From Tepidibacter sp. (GTDB taxonomy: Bacteria > Bacillota > Clostridia > Peptostreptococcales > Peptostreptococcaceae), in assembly GCF_025210165.1 (NCBI RefSeq), contig NZ_JAOASI010000046.1, forward strand, positions 62,001 to 126,000: 64,000 bases of DNA, in the 5' to 3' direction. Positions 36,441-45,547 of this stretch are shown piece after piece; the stretch's first letter is position 1; every line of letters starts with the position of its first letter. The position numbers were made by a program, and so were the translations under genes. The notes under the pieces were generated by a model. The model made no database searches, had not been told where the DNA came from, and was given only the letters and a program-made list of their open reading frames with translations.

Positions 36441-37184
36441 ATGGGTATAAATGTACTTATATGTGATGATGATAAAATAGTAAGAAATCATATTGTAAAA
36501 GTTGCAAGTAAAATTAAGGATATAGAGTTTATAAAAACAGCAGAAAATGGGTTGGAAGCTGTTCAAAGGATTAAAAAAGGTAAATTTGATATTCTTATAA
36601 TGGATGTAGATATGCCTCAGAAAAATGGTATAGATGCAGCTAAAGATATATTTAAGATAAATCCAGATGTATATATAATATTTGTTACAGGCTTTAGAGA
36701 ATATGCACTAGATGCATTTGATGTCTATTCTTTTGACTATATACTTAAACCATTCAATGAAAAAAGGCTTGTATCAACTTTAGAAAAGGCTATGAAAGAA
36801 ATTAACTTAAAAAAGCATGCCAAAGAAAATTCTAATAATGAAGAAAAGTTTATATTTAAAAAGGATAGAAAGAGGTATATAGTCAATTTGAATGATATAT
36901 ATATGTTTGAAAAAAATGCTAGAGTAACAAGAATATATACTTCAGAAATACAAGAGGATTTTTATGAATCTTTTTATGATATAGAAGAAAGATTATCTTC
37001 TAATTTTTTTAGATCGCATAAATCATTTATTGTAAACATAGATAAAGTAAGTGAAATAGTGCCATATAATAAAACATCATTTGAAGTTTCATTTAAAGAA
37101 AGTGAATTGAAAGCATTGTTGAGTAAAAAAAATGAAATAAAGTTTTTGAATGAATTATATTTACATAAAAAGAAAGTTATATAA
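36441..37184 (+). CDS. agrA: AgrA-type LytTR response regulator
   Basis: A 247-residue regulator with a receiver domain (ICDDD acid pocket at residues 6-10, phosphoacceptor Asp in LIMDVDMPQKNG, Thr in IIFVTGF, Lys in DYILKPF) and a C-terminal LytTR DNA-binding domain (about 140-245) with FFRSHKSFIVNIDKV. It is the expected partner of AgrC. It lies 65 nt after agrD, beyond the hairpin. GGAGATG precedes the ATG. Confidence 0.92.
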   Translation: MGINVLICDDDKIVRNHIVKVASKIKDIEFIKTAENGLEAVQRIKKGKFDILIMDVDMPQKNGIDAAKDIFKINPDVYIIFVTGFREYALDAFDVYSFDYILKPFNEKRLVSTLEKAMKEINLKKHAKENSNNEEKFIFKKDRKRYIVNLNDIYMFEKNARVTRIYTSEIQEDFYESFYDIEERLSSNFFRSHKSFIVNIDKVSEIVPYNKTSFEVSFKESELKALLSKKNEIKFLNELYLHKKKVI

Positions 37185-37235
37185 ATAGGCTATGTCGAAA
37201 TAGAAATTAATTTATATTTCGACATAGCCTATTTT
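37183..37235 (+). terminator. Intrinsic terminator after agrA
   Basis: A 20-bp perfect stem starts at the stop codon (37183-37202 with 37215-37234), followed by TT. Confidence 0.85.
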
Positions 37236-37551
37236 ATGATTAAGGAAACTATATTATTTTTGAACAACGGAGCCTGTAAGGAGCGTTGGCTAGTAAACGA
37301 TTTTTTTATACTTAAAAGAATTATATGATATTAAAAAAACAAAATATTTAAAAAATTACTTAAAAAGGCATTTTGATAATGCTTCTATATATTTTTTATA
37401 GCATAAAATGCAATTTACATAACTATACCAAAATTTGTAAAAATATAATTAGTATTGTAGGATATATATAAATAAAATATAAGGAGGTTAGTAGGTTAAA
37501 CTGTGGTTATTGCATAAATTTTATTAAAAATTTGAAATGGAGGTATTTATA
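37236..37551. other. Non-coding region upstream of the M4 protease gene
   Basis: About 316 nt without a gene. Positions 37255-37285 hold a small hairpin, CAACG-N14-CGTTG, within a motif that looks like a dispersed intergenic repeat. A possible promoter is TTGTAA (37435-37440), 17 nt, TAGGAT (37458-37463), which is only a partial match. AAGGAGG occurs at 37482 but is not followed by a usable frame. The real ribosome site is ATGGAGG at 37537. Confidence 0.4.
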
Positions 37552-39438
37552 ATGAAAAAGAAAATAACTTCAATTGCGTTATCGACAGTTATGACTGGAT
37601 CTATGCTATTTACACCAGTAGCTAGTGCACAAGATGTTACTCCTAATAAGATAGTAGCAAATGAAAATGCTCAGGTACAATCTGTAGAAGAAAATTTAAC
37701 TGATGAAGTTAAAGAGGGTGTTAAAATAATAAAAGAGGAAACTGAGGAAGAAGATGTAGAAAAAGAAGAAGTAAAGAAAGAGGAAGTTAAGGCAGAAGAA
37801 GTAGAAAAAGAAGAAGTGAAGAAAGAGGAAGCTAAGGCAGAAGAGGTAGAAAAAGAAGAAGTGAAGAAAGAGGAAGCTAAGGAAGAAGAAGTAGAAAAAG
37901 AGGAAGTAAAGAAAGAAGTTAAATTAGAAGAAAAAAGTGGATTAGAGTTTATTGAGGTTAAAAACTCTAGCAAAAAATCTACAAACATGGATGGTGTTAT
38001 AGAGTTTTTTGAAGAGAATAAAGACACTTTTAAAATAGATAATCCTAGAGATGAATTTGATATGATAAGTAAAAATACTGATAAATTAGGAAATACTCAT
38101 ATTAAACTGCAACAGTTATATAAAGGAAATCCACTGTATGGAAAAGAATACATAGTACATTTTGATGATGAAGGTTTTATATATGCTATTAATGGAAAAA
38201 TAGATAATGAAATATACAATAAAGTTTCAAGAAGATCAAGAAGATCTTTGGAAATAGATCAAAATATGGCTATAGACGCTGCTAAATCAGAAGTAGGAGC
38301 AGAGGAATTAATTAATGAACCAGAAGTTAATAAGTATCTATATGATTTAGAAGGAAGATATATTCCTGTTTATGAAGTGAGATTAATAGTTGCAGAACCA
38401 GAAGTCGCAGATTGGAAGATTCTTGTTGATAGAAGTACAGGAGATATTATAGAAAAAAGCAATAGATTGGCTACAGCGGCTGTAAAGGGATCTGGAATAG
38501 GAGTATTAGGAGATGAGAAGGAGATAAATCTTAACTACAATAATGGTAATTATGAAATGAAGGATGCTGTAACCTCAAGAACAAATATAATAACTTATGA
38601 TGCGTCAAATATACCTACTAAATGGGGTGATCGCTGGGCAATGATGTTCTTACCTGGAGATTTGATGATAGATAAAGATGATAAATTTGATGCAGAAGAG
38701 CAAAAGGCAGCAGTAGATGCACATAAATACGCAAACTATGTATATAATTATTATAAAGATAATTTTGATAGAAATAGCATAGATGATAAAGGGATGGATA
38801 TAAAATCATCAGTTCATTTTAAAAAGAATTATTCAAATGCAGCTTGGATTGGGACTCAAATGATTTATGGAGACGGAGATGGGCAAATATCAGGACCTTT
38901 ATCTGGGGCATTAGATGTAGTAGGCCATGAGATAACTCACGGTGTTACAGAACATACTGCAAATCTTGAGTATAAGGATCAATCAGGAGCTTTAAATGAA
39001 TCAATTTCAGATGTATTTGGTGCTTTGATAGAGTTTGAATATCAGCCAGATAAAGCAGATTATTTGTTAGGAGAAGATATATGGACTCCAAATGAGCCAA
39101 ATGATGCATTGAGAGATATGAAAAATCCAGGAAGCAATAAAGCGTATAGAGCACAACCTGCTCATATGAATGATTATGTAGATACAACACAAGATCATGG
39201 CGGGGTTCACACTAACTCAGGTATACCTAATAAGGCAGCATACAATGTTATGAAAAGTGTTGGACACTATAAAACCGGTCAAATATATTATCATGCACTT
39301 ACTAATTACTTAGTAAAAACATCTAATTTCCATGATGCAAGACTTGCATTAGTGCAATCTGCAAAAGACTTATATGGAAAAAATAGTAGCGAAACAAGAG
39401 CTGTAAAAGATGCATTTGATTCTGTAGGAATATATTAA
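37552..39438 (+). CDS. Secreted M4 family metallopeptidase (thermolysin-like)
   Basis: Preproprotease of 628 residues. Signal peptide MKKKITSIALSTVMTGSMLF ends near SAQD. Then comes a highly charged 15-residue repeat region (about residues 68-123), the FTP and PepSY propeptide domains (about 135-310), and the catalytic domain with VGHEITHGVTEH (zinc ligands and Glu), NESISDVFG (third ligand) and DHGGVHTNSGIPNKA (active-site His). It should be exported and self-activated, degrading extracellular proteins. Position right after the agr locus suggests, but does not prove, quorum control. ATG 37552 lies 8 nt after ATGGAGG. Confidence 0.93.
   Translation: MKKKITSIALSTVMTGSMLFTPVASAQDVTPNKIVANENAQVQSVEENLTDEVKEGVKIIKEETEEEDVEKEEVKKEEVKAEEVEKEEVKKEEAKAEEVEKEEVKKEEAKEEEVEKEEVKKEVKLEEKSGLEFIEVKNSSKKSTNMDGVIEFFEENKDTFKIDNPRDEFDMISKNTDKLGNTHIKLQQLYKGNPLYGKEYIVHFDDEGFIYAINGKIDNEIYNKVSRRSRRSLEIDQNMAIDAAKSEVGAEELINEPEVNKYLYDLEGRYIPVYEVRLIVAEPEVADWKILVDRSTGDIIEKSNRLATAAVKGSGIGVLGDEKEINLNYNNGNYEMKDAVTSRTNIITYDASNIPTKWGDRWAMMFLPGDLMIDKDDKFDAEEQKAAVDAHKYANYVYNYYKDNFDRNSIDDKGMDIKSSVHFKKNYSNAAWIGTQMIYGDGDGQISGPLSGALDVVGHEITHGVTEHTANLEYKDQSGALNESISDVFGALIEFEYQPDKADYLLGEDIWTPNEPNDALRDMKNPGSNKAYRAQPAHMNDYVDTTQDHGGVHTNSGIPNKAAYNVMKSVGHYKTGQIYYHALTNYLVKTSNFHDARLALVQSAKDLYGKNSSETRAVKDAFDSVGIY
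37753..37920 (+). repeat. 45-bp in-frame tandem repeat in the M4 protease gene
   Basis: About 3.7 copies of a 45-bp unit encode the 15-residue pattern EEVEKEEVKKEEVKA with few changes. Copy number could vary by slippage without breaking the frame. Confidence 0.9.
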
Positions 39439-39444
39439 TATAGC

Positions 39445-39479
39445 AAAAAGAGTCTGTACATTATGTATAGACTCTTTTT
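39445..39479. terminator. Bidirectional terminator between M4 protease and FtsH-like genes
   Basis: A 16-bp stem (one G-U pair) starts with AAAAAGAGTCT and ends with AGACTCTTTTT. The minus-strand stop codon (39461-39463) is in the loop. Confidence 0.88.
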
Positions 39480-40861
39480 ACTATATCCTTTAGCTCATCA
39501 TGAGTTAAAGTTTCGTTTTCATAAAGGTGACTAGATACTAGGTGAAGCTCTTCTATATGTTTTTTTAATACACTTAGAGTTTCCTCATAACATTCGTTAA
39601 TTATGGAATTTGATTCATTTTGAATTTTATTTATCATTAGGTTCTTGTGATTTCCTTCTATTGTAATAGCACCTAATGAACTCATTCCATATTCACAAAT
39701 CATTTGGTCTGTAATAGAACTTACTTTCTTTAAGTCATCTTTAGCACCTGTAGATGTATGGTCAAATATTAATTCTTCAGAAGCTTTTCCAGCAAGGAGA
39801 ATTTTTATTTTATTTAGAAGTTCTTCTTTTGTGTGTATAAATCTATCTTCATCTGGAAGTTGAAGCACATAACCTAAAGCTTGCCCTCTAGGAACTATGG
39901 ATATCTTTTGAATAGGATTTATTCCAAGCAGGTTACTTACAAGAGCATGGCCAGCTTCGTGATAAGATACGATTTTCTTTTCTCTTTCTATTAGTTTACT
40001 ATTCTTACTTTCAAGTCCAGCAAGAATTCTTTCTATTGCATTATCAAAATGTTGTCTATTTATAGTGGATTTATTTTCTCGTACAGCCATTATAGCAGCT
40101 TCGTTTGCTATATTGGATAAATGAGCACCACTAAGTCCATGAGTTTTCTTTGCCAATGCATCAAGATTTACTGATTCATCTAAAGGTTTGTTTTTTGTAT
40201 GAACTTTTAAAATTTCATGTCTTGTATGGTGATTTGGGTTTCCGATATATATGTGTCTGTCAAATCTTCCAGGTCGCAGTAAGGCTTCGTCTAATAGATC
40301 TAATCTATTTGTTGCGCCTATAATTATAACGTTTGAGTCCTTATTGAATCCATCCATTTCAACAAGGAGTTGGTTTAAGGTTTGGTCTTTTTCGTTATTG
40401 CTCTCTAGATGTCTTTTTGCTCCAATAGCATCTATTTCATCTATGAATATTATGCTTGGAGCTTCCTTTCGAGCTTTTTCAAATAGAGTTCTTACTCTTT
40501 TAGCACCAACACCTACATATTTCTCTACGAATTCTGAGCCTGTTGTATTAAAAAAGGCTGAATTAGTCTCACCTGCAACAGATGCAGCAAGTAATGTCTT
40601 TCCTGTTCCAGGAGGACCATTAAATAAAACCCCTTTTGGGATAGTAGCACCCATTTTCTTATATTTGTCAGGGTTTTTTATAAAATCTACTAATTCAAAT
40701 AACTCTTCTTTTACCTCGTCAAGACCAGCAACATCTCTAAAGGTAGTTTTAGGCTTTGAAAAACTCCCGTCGTCTTTGCCCGAATCTTTCTCAACCTTAC
40801 TGTGATTAAAAGCAAATACGGGCATATTAAATTTTTTAAATATTTCCTTAATCATACTCAT
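39461..40861 (-). CDS. FtsH-like AAA+ metallopeptidase without membrane segments
   Basis: A 466-residue protein made of an AAA+ domain and an M41 protease domain. Walker A is GPPGTGKT, Walker B IIFIDEIDAIG, second region of homology ATNRLDLLDEALLRPGRFDR, and the zinc motif HEAGH. Normal FtsH has about 600 residues and two N-terminal membrane helices; here the protein starts with about 40 polar residues directly before FRDVAGLDEVKEEL. It is therefore probably a soluble paralogue. ATG 40861 has AGAGGTG upstream; a TTG 12 nt earlier is too close to that site. Confidence 0.88.
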   Translation of the reverse strand: MSMIKEIFKKFNMPVFAFNHSKVEKDSGKDDGSFSKPKTTFRDVAGLDEVKEELFELVDFIKNPDKYKKMGATIPKGVLFNGPPGTGKTLLAASVAGETNSAFFNTTGSEFVEKYVGVGAKRVRTLFEKARKEAPSIIFIDEIDAIGAKRHLESNNEKDQTLNQLLVEMDGFNKDSNVIIIGATNRLDLLDEALLRPGRFDRHIYIGNPNHHTRHEILKVHTKNKPLDESVNLDALAKKTHGLSGAHLSNIANEAAIMAVRENKSTINRQHFDNAIERILAGLESKNSKLIEREKKIVSYHEAGHALVSNLLGINPIQKISIVPRGQALGYVLQLPDEDRFIHTKEELLNKIKILLAGKASEELIFDHTSTGAKDDLKKVSSITDQMICEYGMSSLGAITIEGNHKNLMINKIQNESNSIINECYEETLSVLKKHIEELHLVSSHLYENETLTHDELKDIVKRVYT

Positions 40862-41039
40862 AATATGCAACACCTCTAAATGTTAGGTTATTTTATAATT
40901 ATCTTTAGTTTCTCCTAAAAGTGTAAGATTATTATTTGTTAATTTTACCATTGAAATTTATTGCGAGAACTAAATTATACTTATAATATATTATTGATAT
41001 TTAAATTCAATAGTATACAATTAATTTTTAAAAAAAATA

Positions 41040-41068
41040 TTGACACATTAAATTAAAGATGATAATAT
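41040..41068 (+). promoter_or_regulatory. Sigma-A-type promoter of infC-rpmI-rplT
   Basis: TTGACA at 41040-41045 and TAATAT at 41063-41068 are separated by 17 nt. Confidence 0.75.
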
Positions 41069-41084
41069 AGTTGATGTTAAATAA

Positions 41085-41200
41085 AGTAGAAGTTATCCAC
41101 TTCTCACCTTGCTCTAATCAAAGTTGTAGGGTTAATAACTAGATTTTAAATCTTGGTTATGTTGAGTATATACGGATAGCTTATGCTATCCGTTTTTTTT
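41085..41200 (+). promoter_or_regulatory. Leader RNA of the infC operon with terminator (L20-leader-like)
   Basis: A roughly 120-nt leader ends in a perfect 9-bp terminator, ACGGATAGC/GCTATCCGT (41172-41193) with eight T. Leaders at this place in Firmicutes are bound by ribosomal protein L20, which represses its own operon. Assignment rests on position, length and the terminator; I cannot confirm the L20-binding fold by eye. The rest of the gap on either side holds only the promoter and AT-rich sequence. Confidence 0.65.
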
Positions 41201-41280
41201 ATTTATAAATTAAGATAATGTAGATAAAGTTTATTTGATATAAATTTTATTATTTTAATATTATTTGGAGGTGTCTAACT

Positions 41281-41790
41281 ATTAAAGAGCTACCAATTAA
41301 TGAAGAGATAAGAGATAGGGAAGTAAGACTTCTATCTCCAACAGGTGAGCAGTTAGGAATTGTTTCAGCTAGAGAAGCTCAAATAAGAGCTAATGAAGAA
41401 AATTTGGATTTGGTTAAAATATCACCAAATGCAAAACCGCCAGTGTGCAAAATCATGGATTATGGTAAGTTTAAATACGAACAGTCTAGAAAAGAAAAAG
41501 AATCAAAAAAGAAGCAGAAAACAGTAACTTTAAAAGAAATAAGGTTGAGACCATCAATAGAAGACAATGACTTGAATACTAAAGCTAAGCAAGCTATTAA
41601 GTTCTTATCAAAAGGTGATAAGGTTAAAGTGGAACTTAGATTTAGAGGTAGAGAGCTTGGCCACAAAGATGCAGGATTAGTGGTTGTTAACAAGTTCATA
41701 GATATTGTTAAAGAGGTTGGAACTCCAATAAATCGCCCTAAGTTTGAAGGGAATAGATTGGTTGTAACATTAGATCCTAATAAAAAATAA
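41281..41790 (+). CDS. infC: Translation initiation factor IF-3 (ATT start codon)
   Basis: IF3 binds the 30S subunit and checks start codons. With ATT at 41281 as start, 7 nt after GGAGGTG, the protein has 169 residues and begins KELPINEEIRDREVRLLSPTG, the normal IF3 N-terminus. Later parts, PPVCKIMDYGKFKYEQ and the C-terminal domain with SKGDKVKVELRFRGREL, also match. Starting at the first standard codon (TTG 41404) would remove 41 conserved residues. The rare ATT start is a known feature of infC and allows IF3 to repress its own translation. Confidence 0.95.
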   Translation: MKELPINEEIRDREVRLLSPTGEQLGIVSAREAQIRANEENLDLVKISPNAKPPVCKIMDYGKFKYEQSRKEKESKKKQKTVTLKEIRLRPSIEDNDLNTKAKQAIKFLSKGDKVKVELRFRGRELGHKDAGLVVVNKFIDIVKEVGTPINRPKFEGNRLVVTLDPNKK

Positions 41791-41816
41791 TTACACTTTG
41801 AGAGGAGGAAATTAGC

Positions 41817-42014
41817 ATGCCAAAAATGAAAACTCACAGAGGAGCAGCTAAGAGATTCAAAGCTACAGGAAAAGGTAAATTAAAGAGAGCTAAAGCTTAC
41901 AAGAGTCATATATTAACTAAGAAGAGTGCTAAGACTAAGATGAACCTTAGAAAAGCAGGATTAGTAAGTGATGGAGATCAAAAGAGAATAGCAAGATTAT
42001 TACCATACGTATAG
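41817..42014 (+). CDS. rpmI: Large ribosomal subunit protein bL35
   Basis: A basic 65-residue protein with [20 protein letters not shown] at the start and [16 protein letters not shown] in the middle, which identify bL35. It lies between infC and rplT in the standard order. AGAGGAGG precedes the ATG. Confidence 0.97.
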   Translation: MPKMKTHRGAAKRFKATGKGKLKRAKAYKSHILTKKSAKTKMNLRKAGLVSDGDQKRIARLLPYV

Positions 42015-42046
42015 GATGAGTATTTAAACAAAGGAGGTCGTGAAAA

Positions 42047-42403
42047 ATGGCAAGAATAAAAAAAGCAGTTAACGCTCGTAAAAAACATAAAAAAATAATA
42101 AAGCTTGCAAAGGGATACAGAGGATCTAGAAGTAGATTATTTAGACCGGCTAATGCATTTGTAATGAAAGCATTAAAGCATGCTTATGTAGGAAGAAAGC
42201 TTAAGAAAAGAGATTTCAGAAAGCTTTGGATTCAAAGAATAAATGCAGGAACTAGAATGCATGGATTATCTTACTCTAAATTCATAAATGGATTAAAGTT
42301 AGCTAATATTAACATAAACAGAAAAATGTTAGCTGAAATGGCTATAAGTGATGCAGAAGGTTTCAAGCAATTAGTTGAAACAGCTAAGCAAAATTTAAAA
42401 TAA
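42047..42403 (+). CDS. rplT: Large ribosomal subunit protein bL20
   Basis: A basic 118-residue protein with [20 protein letters not shown] and [20 protein letters not shown], both typical of bL20. Beside its place in the 50S subunit, bL20 often represses this operon through the leader RNA. AAAGGAGGTCG precedes the ATG. Confidence 0.97.
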   Translation: MARIKKAVNARKKHKKIIKLAKGYRGSRSRLFRPANAFVMKALKHAYVGRKLKKRDFRKLWIQRINAGTRMHGLSYSKFINGLKLANININRKMLAEMAISDAEGFKQLVETAKQNLK

Positions 42404-42424
42404 TAAATCAATTTAATTAAAAAT

Positions 42425-42454
42425 AATCCTTAGATTTTATCTAAGGATTTTTTT
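42425..42454 (+). terminator. Intrinsic terminator after rplT
   Basis: AATCCTTAGAT and ATCTAAGGATT form an 11-bp stem around TTT, then a T-run. Confidence 0.9.
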
Positions 42455-42491
42455 ATAGTGAATAGGAAATTATAATTTATGTTACGAATTC

Positions 42492-42532
42492 AAAAAAGTC
42501 TACCTTTAAATTATTTAAAGGTAGACTTTTTT
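42492..42532. terminator. Terminator at the end of the thi operon
   Basis: A 19-bp perfect stem with A-rich and T-rich ends works best on the minus strand, just past the thiE stop, and may also stop read-through from rplT. Confidence 0.88.
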
Positions 42533-42533
42533 A

Positions 42534-43118
42534 TTATTTTAAACGTTTTATTGTATTAGAAATATTGTCAGATTCCATTATTGAAGACATTATTGCAACT
42601 CCACTTGAGCCAGATTCGTATATAGATTTTATATTGTTTTCGTTTATGCCACCTATAGATATTATAGGAATTTGAAGATTTTGTTTTAATTCTTTTATAA
42701 ATTCTATACCTCGAGGTTTAAGTCCTTTTTTGCAATCTGTTTGGAATATATGTCCTGCTATTATATAATCAGCACCTAGATTTTGAGCTTTAATTGCTTC
42801 TTCTACACTATGTATAGAAACTCCTATTATACCATTAAATTTAGGGATCTTGTTTTGTATACAGTTGAATCCTATATGAAACCCATGACAATTTAAATCT
42901 TCAGCAACATCTAAATTACCATTAATTATAAGTGGAACATTCCTTTTATCTGTAATTATTTTTATTTTTTTAGCTATTTCATAAAGTGATCTATAATCTA
43001 AGTCTTTTTCTCTAAGTATTATACTATCAATTCCTGCATTTACAGATTCTTCAACCACTCTAAATATATTACCATCAGGTATTAATTTTCTATTGGTTAC
43101 AAGATGTAACATTTTCAT
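42534..43118 (-). CDS. thiE: Thiamine phosphate synthase
   Basis: ThiE joins the pyrimidine and thiazole halves of thiamine. The 194-residue TIM-barrel protein has [73 protein letters not shown], and [11 protein letters not shown] for phosphate binding. It is somewhat short and may be the ThiE/TenI-type form, but the motif QTDCKKG (for TxSKpG) is still recognisable. It overlaps the end of thiC. ATG 43118, behind AAGGGATGATA, is preferred over 43124. Confidence 0.88.
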   Translation of the reverse strand: MKMLHLVTNRKLIPDGNIFRVVEESVNAGIDSIILREKDLDYRSLYEIAKKIKIITDKRNVPLIINGNLDVAEDLNCHGFHIGFNCIQNKIPKFNGIIGVSIHSVEEAIKAQNLGADYIIAGHIFQTDCKKGLKPRGIEFIKELKQNLQIPIISIGGINENNIKSIYESGSSGVAIMSSIMESDNISNTIKRLK

Positions 43119-44427
43119 TATCATCCCTTAATATGTTTATATCTTTTCCATCTAGTATTTTATTCATATTTCTCATAGAACACATTTTTCCACACATTGT
43201 ACAGCTATCTTCATGCTTTGGCATAGACTCTTTTCTAAATTTTCTAGCTTTATCTTCATCTATACAAAGTTCAAACATTTTTTCCCAATCAAGGTTTTTT
43301 CTAGCTTCACTCATCTTATAATCCCAATCTTTAGCTCCTTTAATACCTTTTGCTATGTCTGCTGAGTGAGCTGCAATTCTTGTGGCTATTATACCTTCCT
43401 TCATATCATCTAGAGTAGGTAGTCTTAAGTGTTCTGCTGGTGTTACATAACATAAAAAGTCAGCACCACAGCTTGCAGCTATAGCTCCACCTATAGCACT
43501 CGTTATATGATCATATCCAGGTGCTATATCAGTAACAATAGGACCTAGAACATAAAAAGGAGCACCGTGGCATAGTTTTTTCTGAAGAAGCATATTAGCT
43601 TTTATATCATTAATAGGCATATGACCAGGACCTTCAATTATAACCTGAACATTTCTTTCCCATGCTCTCTTTGTAAGTTCTCCTAAAATAATAAGCTCTT
43701 CGATTTGAGATGCATCAGTAGAATCATTGATAGAACCAGGACGACAAGCATCGCCAAGGCTTAAAGTAACATCATATTGTTCACAAATATCTAAAAGCTC
43801 ATCATAATATTCATAAAATGGATTTTCACTATTGTTAAGCTCCATCCATGCAAATAATAAAGAACCTCCTCTTGAAACTATATTAGTTAGTCTCTTGTTC
43901 TTTTTGAAAGTATCACAAGTTACCTTAGTAAGACCAGCATGAATAGTTACAAAATCTACTCCGTCTTCTGCATGCTTTTTGACAACATCTAAAAATTCTT
44001 GAGCTGTTATATCCTTAAGCTCTCTATCATAAAAGCCAACAGCATCATACATTGGAACAGTTCCTATCATTGCAGGAGATATTTCAACAACCTTTTTCCT
44101 AAATTCTTCTGTTTTACCAAAAGAACTAAGGTCCATTATAGCCTCGGCTTTAAGATCTATTGCTTTTTTTACTTTTTCTATTTCTGGCTCTATGTCCGGA
44201 CAGTCCTTTGATATACCTAAGTTTACATTTATTTTAGTTCTAAGACCTTCTCCTACGCCTTCTGGATCTAAAGATTTATGATTTTTATTAGCAGGAATAG
44301 CAACTTTACCATTAGCAACTAATTCTCTAAGTAAATTAACATCCATATTTTCCTTTTTAGCAACTGTCTCCATTTGAGTAGTTATAATTCCTTTTTTTGC
44401 AGCATCCATTTGAGTAGTATAATTCAT
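43090..44427 (-). CDS. thiC: Phosphomethylpyrimidine synthase
   Basis: A radical-SAM enzyme that rearranges aminoimidazole ribotide into the thiamine pyrimidine. Seen motifs: [52 protein letters not shown] and the C-terminal cluster motif [11 protein letters not shown]. Length 445 residues is normal for bacteria without the long N-terminal extension. ATG 44427 follows GGGAGGG at good spacing; the frame open upstream of it runs into thiH and is not used. Confidence 0.95.
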   Translation of the reverse strand: MNYTTQMDAAKKGIITTQMETVAKKENMDVNLLRELVANGKVAIPANKNHKSLDPEGVGEGLRTKINVNLGISKDCPDIEPEIEKVKKAIDLKAEAIMDLSSFGKTEEFRKKVVEISPAMIGTVPMYDAVGFYDRELKDITAQEFLDVVKKHAEDGVDFVTIHAGLTKVTCDTFKKNKRLTNIVSRGGSLLFAWMELNNSENPFYEYYDELLDICEQYDVTLSLGDACRPGSINDSTDASQIEELIILGELTKRAWERNVQVIIEGPGHMPINDIKANMLLQKKLCHGAPFYVLGPIVTDIAPGYDHITSAIGGAIAASCGADFLCYVTPAEHLRLPTLDDMKEGIIATRIAAHSADIAKGIKGAKDWDYKMSEARKNLDWEKMFELCIDEDKARKFRKESMPKHEDSCTMCGKMCSMRNMNKILDGKDINILRDDNENVTSCNQ

Positions 44428-44443
44428 ATTAAAAACCCTCCCT

Positions 44444-45547
44444 TTATAAGTGAACCCAATCTTTAAATATGGGTTGATAACCTTTTTCTTCAAGTGATAT
44501 TGCAATTTCTGAAACACTTCTTATATCTGATATTTCAAACTGACTAGAACTTGTGTTAGACTGAGAATGTCCCCCAACTTCAGTGCAAACCCCTGCTGAC
44601 ATTTTAGTAACTCCAAGAGGAATAAGGTTTTCTCTAAAGTCTGCACTTTCTCTAGTTGAAATATTTATGCCAGCATAAGGCATGAATAACTTAAGAGCTA
44701 ACATTATTTGAACTAAATTTTTATCATTTACATTATGTATATCTATAGGACTTCCTATATAAGGTCTTATTCTAGGAAGTGAAAAACTAATTTCTACATC
44801 TAAGTATTTACTCTGAAGATAATATCCGTGAAGACCTGACATAAAAGCTTCAATTCTAAAATCAAAAAGACCAAGAAGAGCACCTATATTTACAGATCTC
44901 ATTTTAGATCTACATCCTCGCTCTGGTGCATCGAGTCTGAATTTATAATTTTTCTTAGGACCTAATATATGAACCTTGTCGTAAATATCTTCATTATATA
45001 CTTCTTGATATATAGTAAGAGAATCGACCCCAGCAGATACAAGGTCTTTATATTCATCTTCTTCAAGAGGATAAATCTCAATACATATAGAATCGAAGTA
45101 TTTTTTCAGTACCTTAACACAATCCTTTATATATGAAACAGGTGTTTTTGATTTAGATTCTCCTGTTAAAATCAATATGTGCTTAAGACCAGTTTTTGAT
45201 ATATTTTTAGCTTCTATTTCAACCTCTTCAAGTGTTAATTTTTTTCTATCTATTTTATTTTCTACATTAAAGCTACAATAGGAGCATTTATTAGCACAAT
45301 AATTAGCTAGATACATAGGAGTATATAAAATTATAGATTTTCCGAAATGCTGTAGTGATAATTTATTTGATTTAACAGCCATTTCTTCTAGATATTTTTC
45401 AGCAGTAGGTGATAATAGCTTTAAAAAATCAAATTCATCAAGCTTGTCCTTATTTATTGTGTTTAATATATCTTCATCAGTTATATTTTTAAAGAAAGTA
45501 TTAAAATCAAAGTTTTTGTATTTTAAATATTCATCATAAAAGCTCAT
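44444..45547 (-). CDS. thiH: 2-iminoacetate synthase
   Basis: A radical-SAM enzyme that cleaves tyrosine to dehydroglycine for the thiazole ring, as used by anaerobes. The cluster motif [10 protein letters not shown] (CxxxCxxC) lies near residue 83, with [24 protein letters not shown] cut by family-typical spacing and [13 protein letters not shown] further on. The 367-residue length is normal. Its ATG overlaps the thiG stop (TAATG), so the two are coupled. Confidence 0.95.
   Translation of the reverse strand: MSFYDEYLKYKNFDFNTFFKNITDEDILNTINKDKLDEFDFLKLLSPTAEKYLEEMAVKSNKLSLQHFGKSIILYTPMYLANYCANKCSYCSFNVENKIDRKKLTLEEVEIEAKNISKTGLKHILILTGESKSKTPVSYIKDCVKVLKKYFDSICIEIYPLEEDEYKDLVSAGVDSLTIYQEVYNEDIYDKVHILGPKKNYKFRLDAPERGCRSKMRSVNIGALLGLFDFRIEAFMSGLHGYYLQSKYLDVEISFSLPRIRPYIGSPIDIHNVNDKNLVQIMLALKLFMPYAGINISTRESADFRENLIPLGVTKMSAGVCTEVGGHSQSNTSSSQFEISDIRSVSEIAISLEEKGYQPIFKDWVHL

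Noticed and set aside
37537..37551. Upstream ATG for the M4 protease
   Set aside because: This ATG is part of the ribosome site ATGGAGG of the real start, and the added residues spoil the signal peptide.
37671..38027. Open frame on the minus strand under the M4 protease repeat region
   Set aside because: It is the Ser/Phe-rich mirror of the Lys/Glu repeat, has no ribosome site, and overlaps a clear gene.
44428..44517. Longer thiC start inside thiH
   Set aside because: The added residues are the thiH end in another frame; ATG 44427 has a GGGAGGG site and matches the family start.
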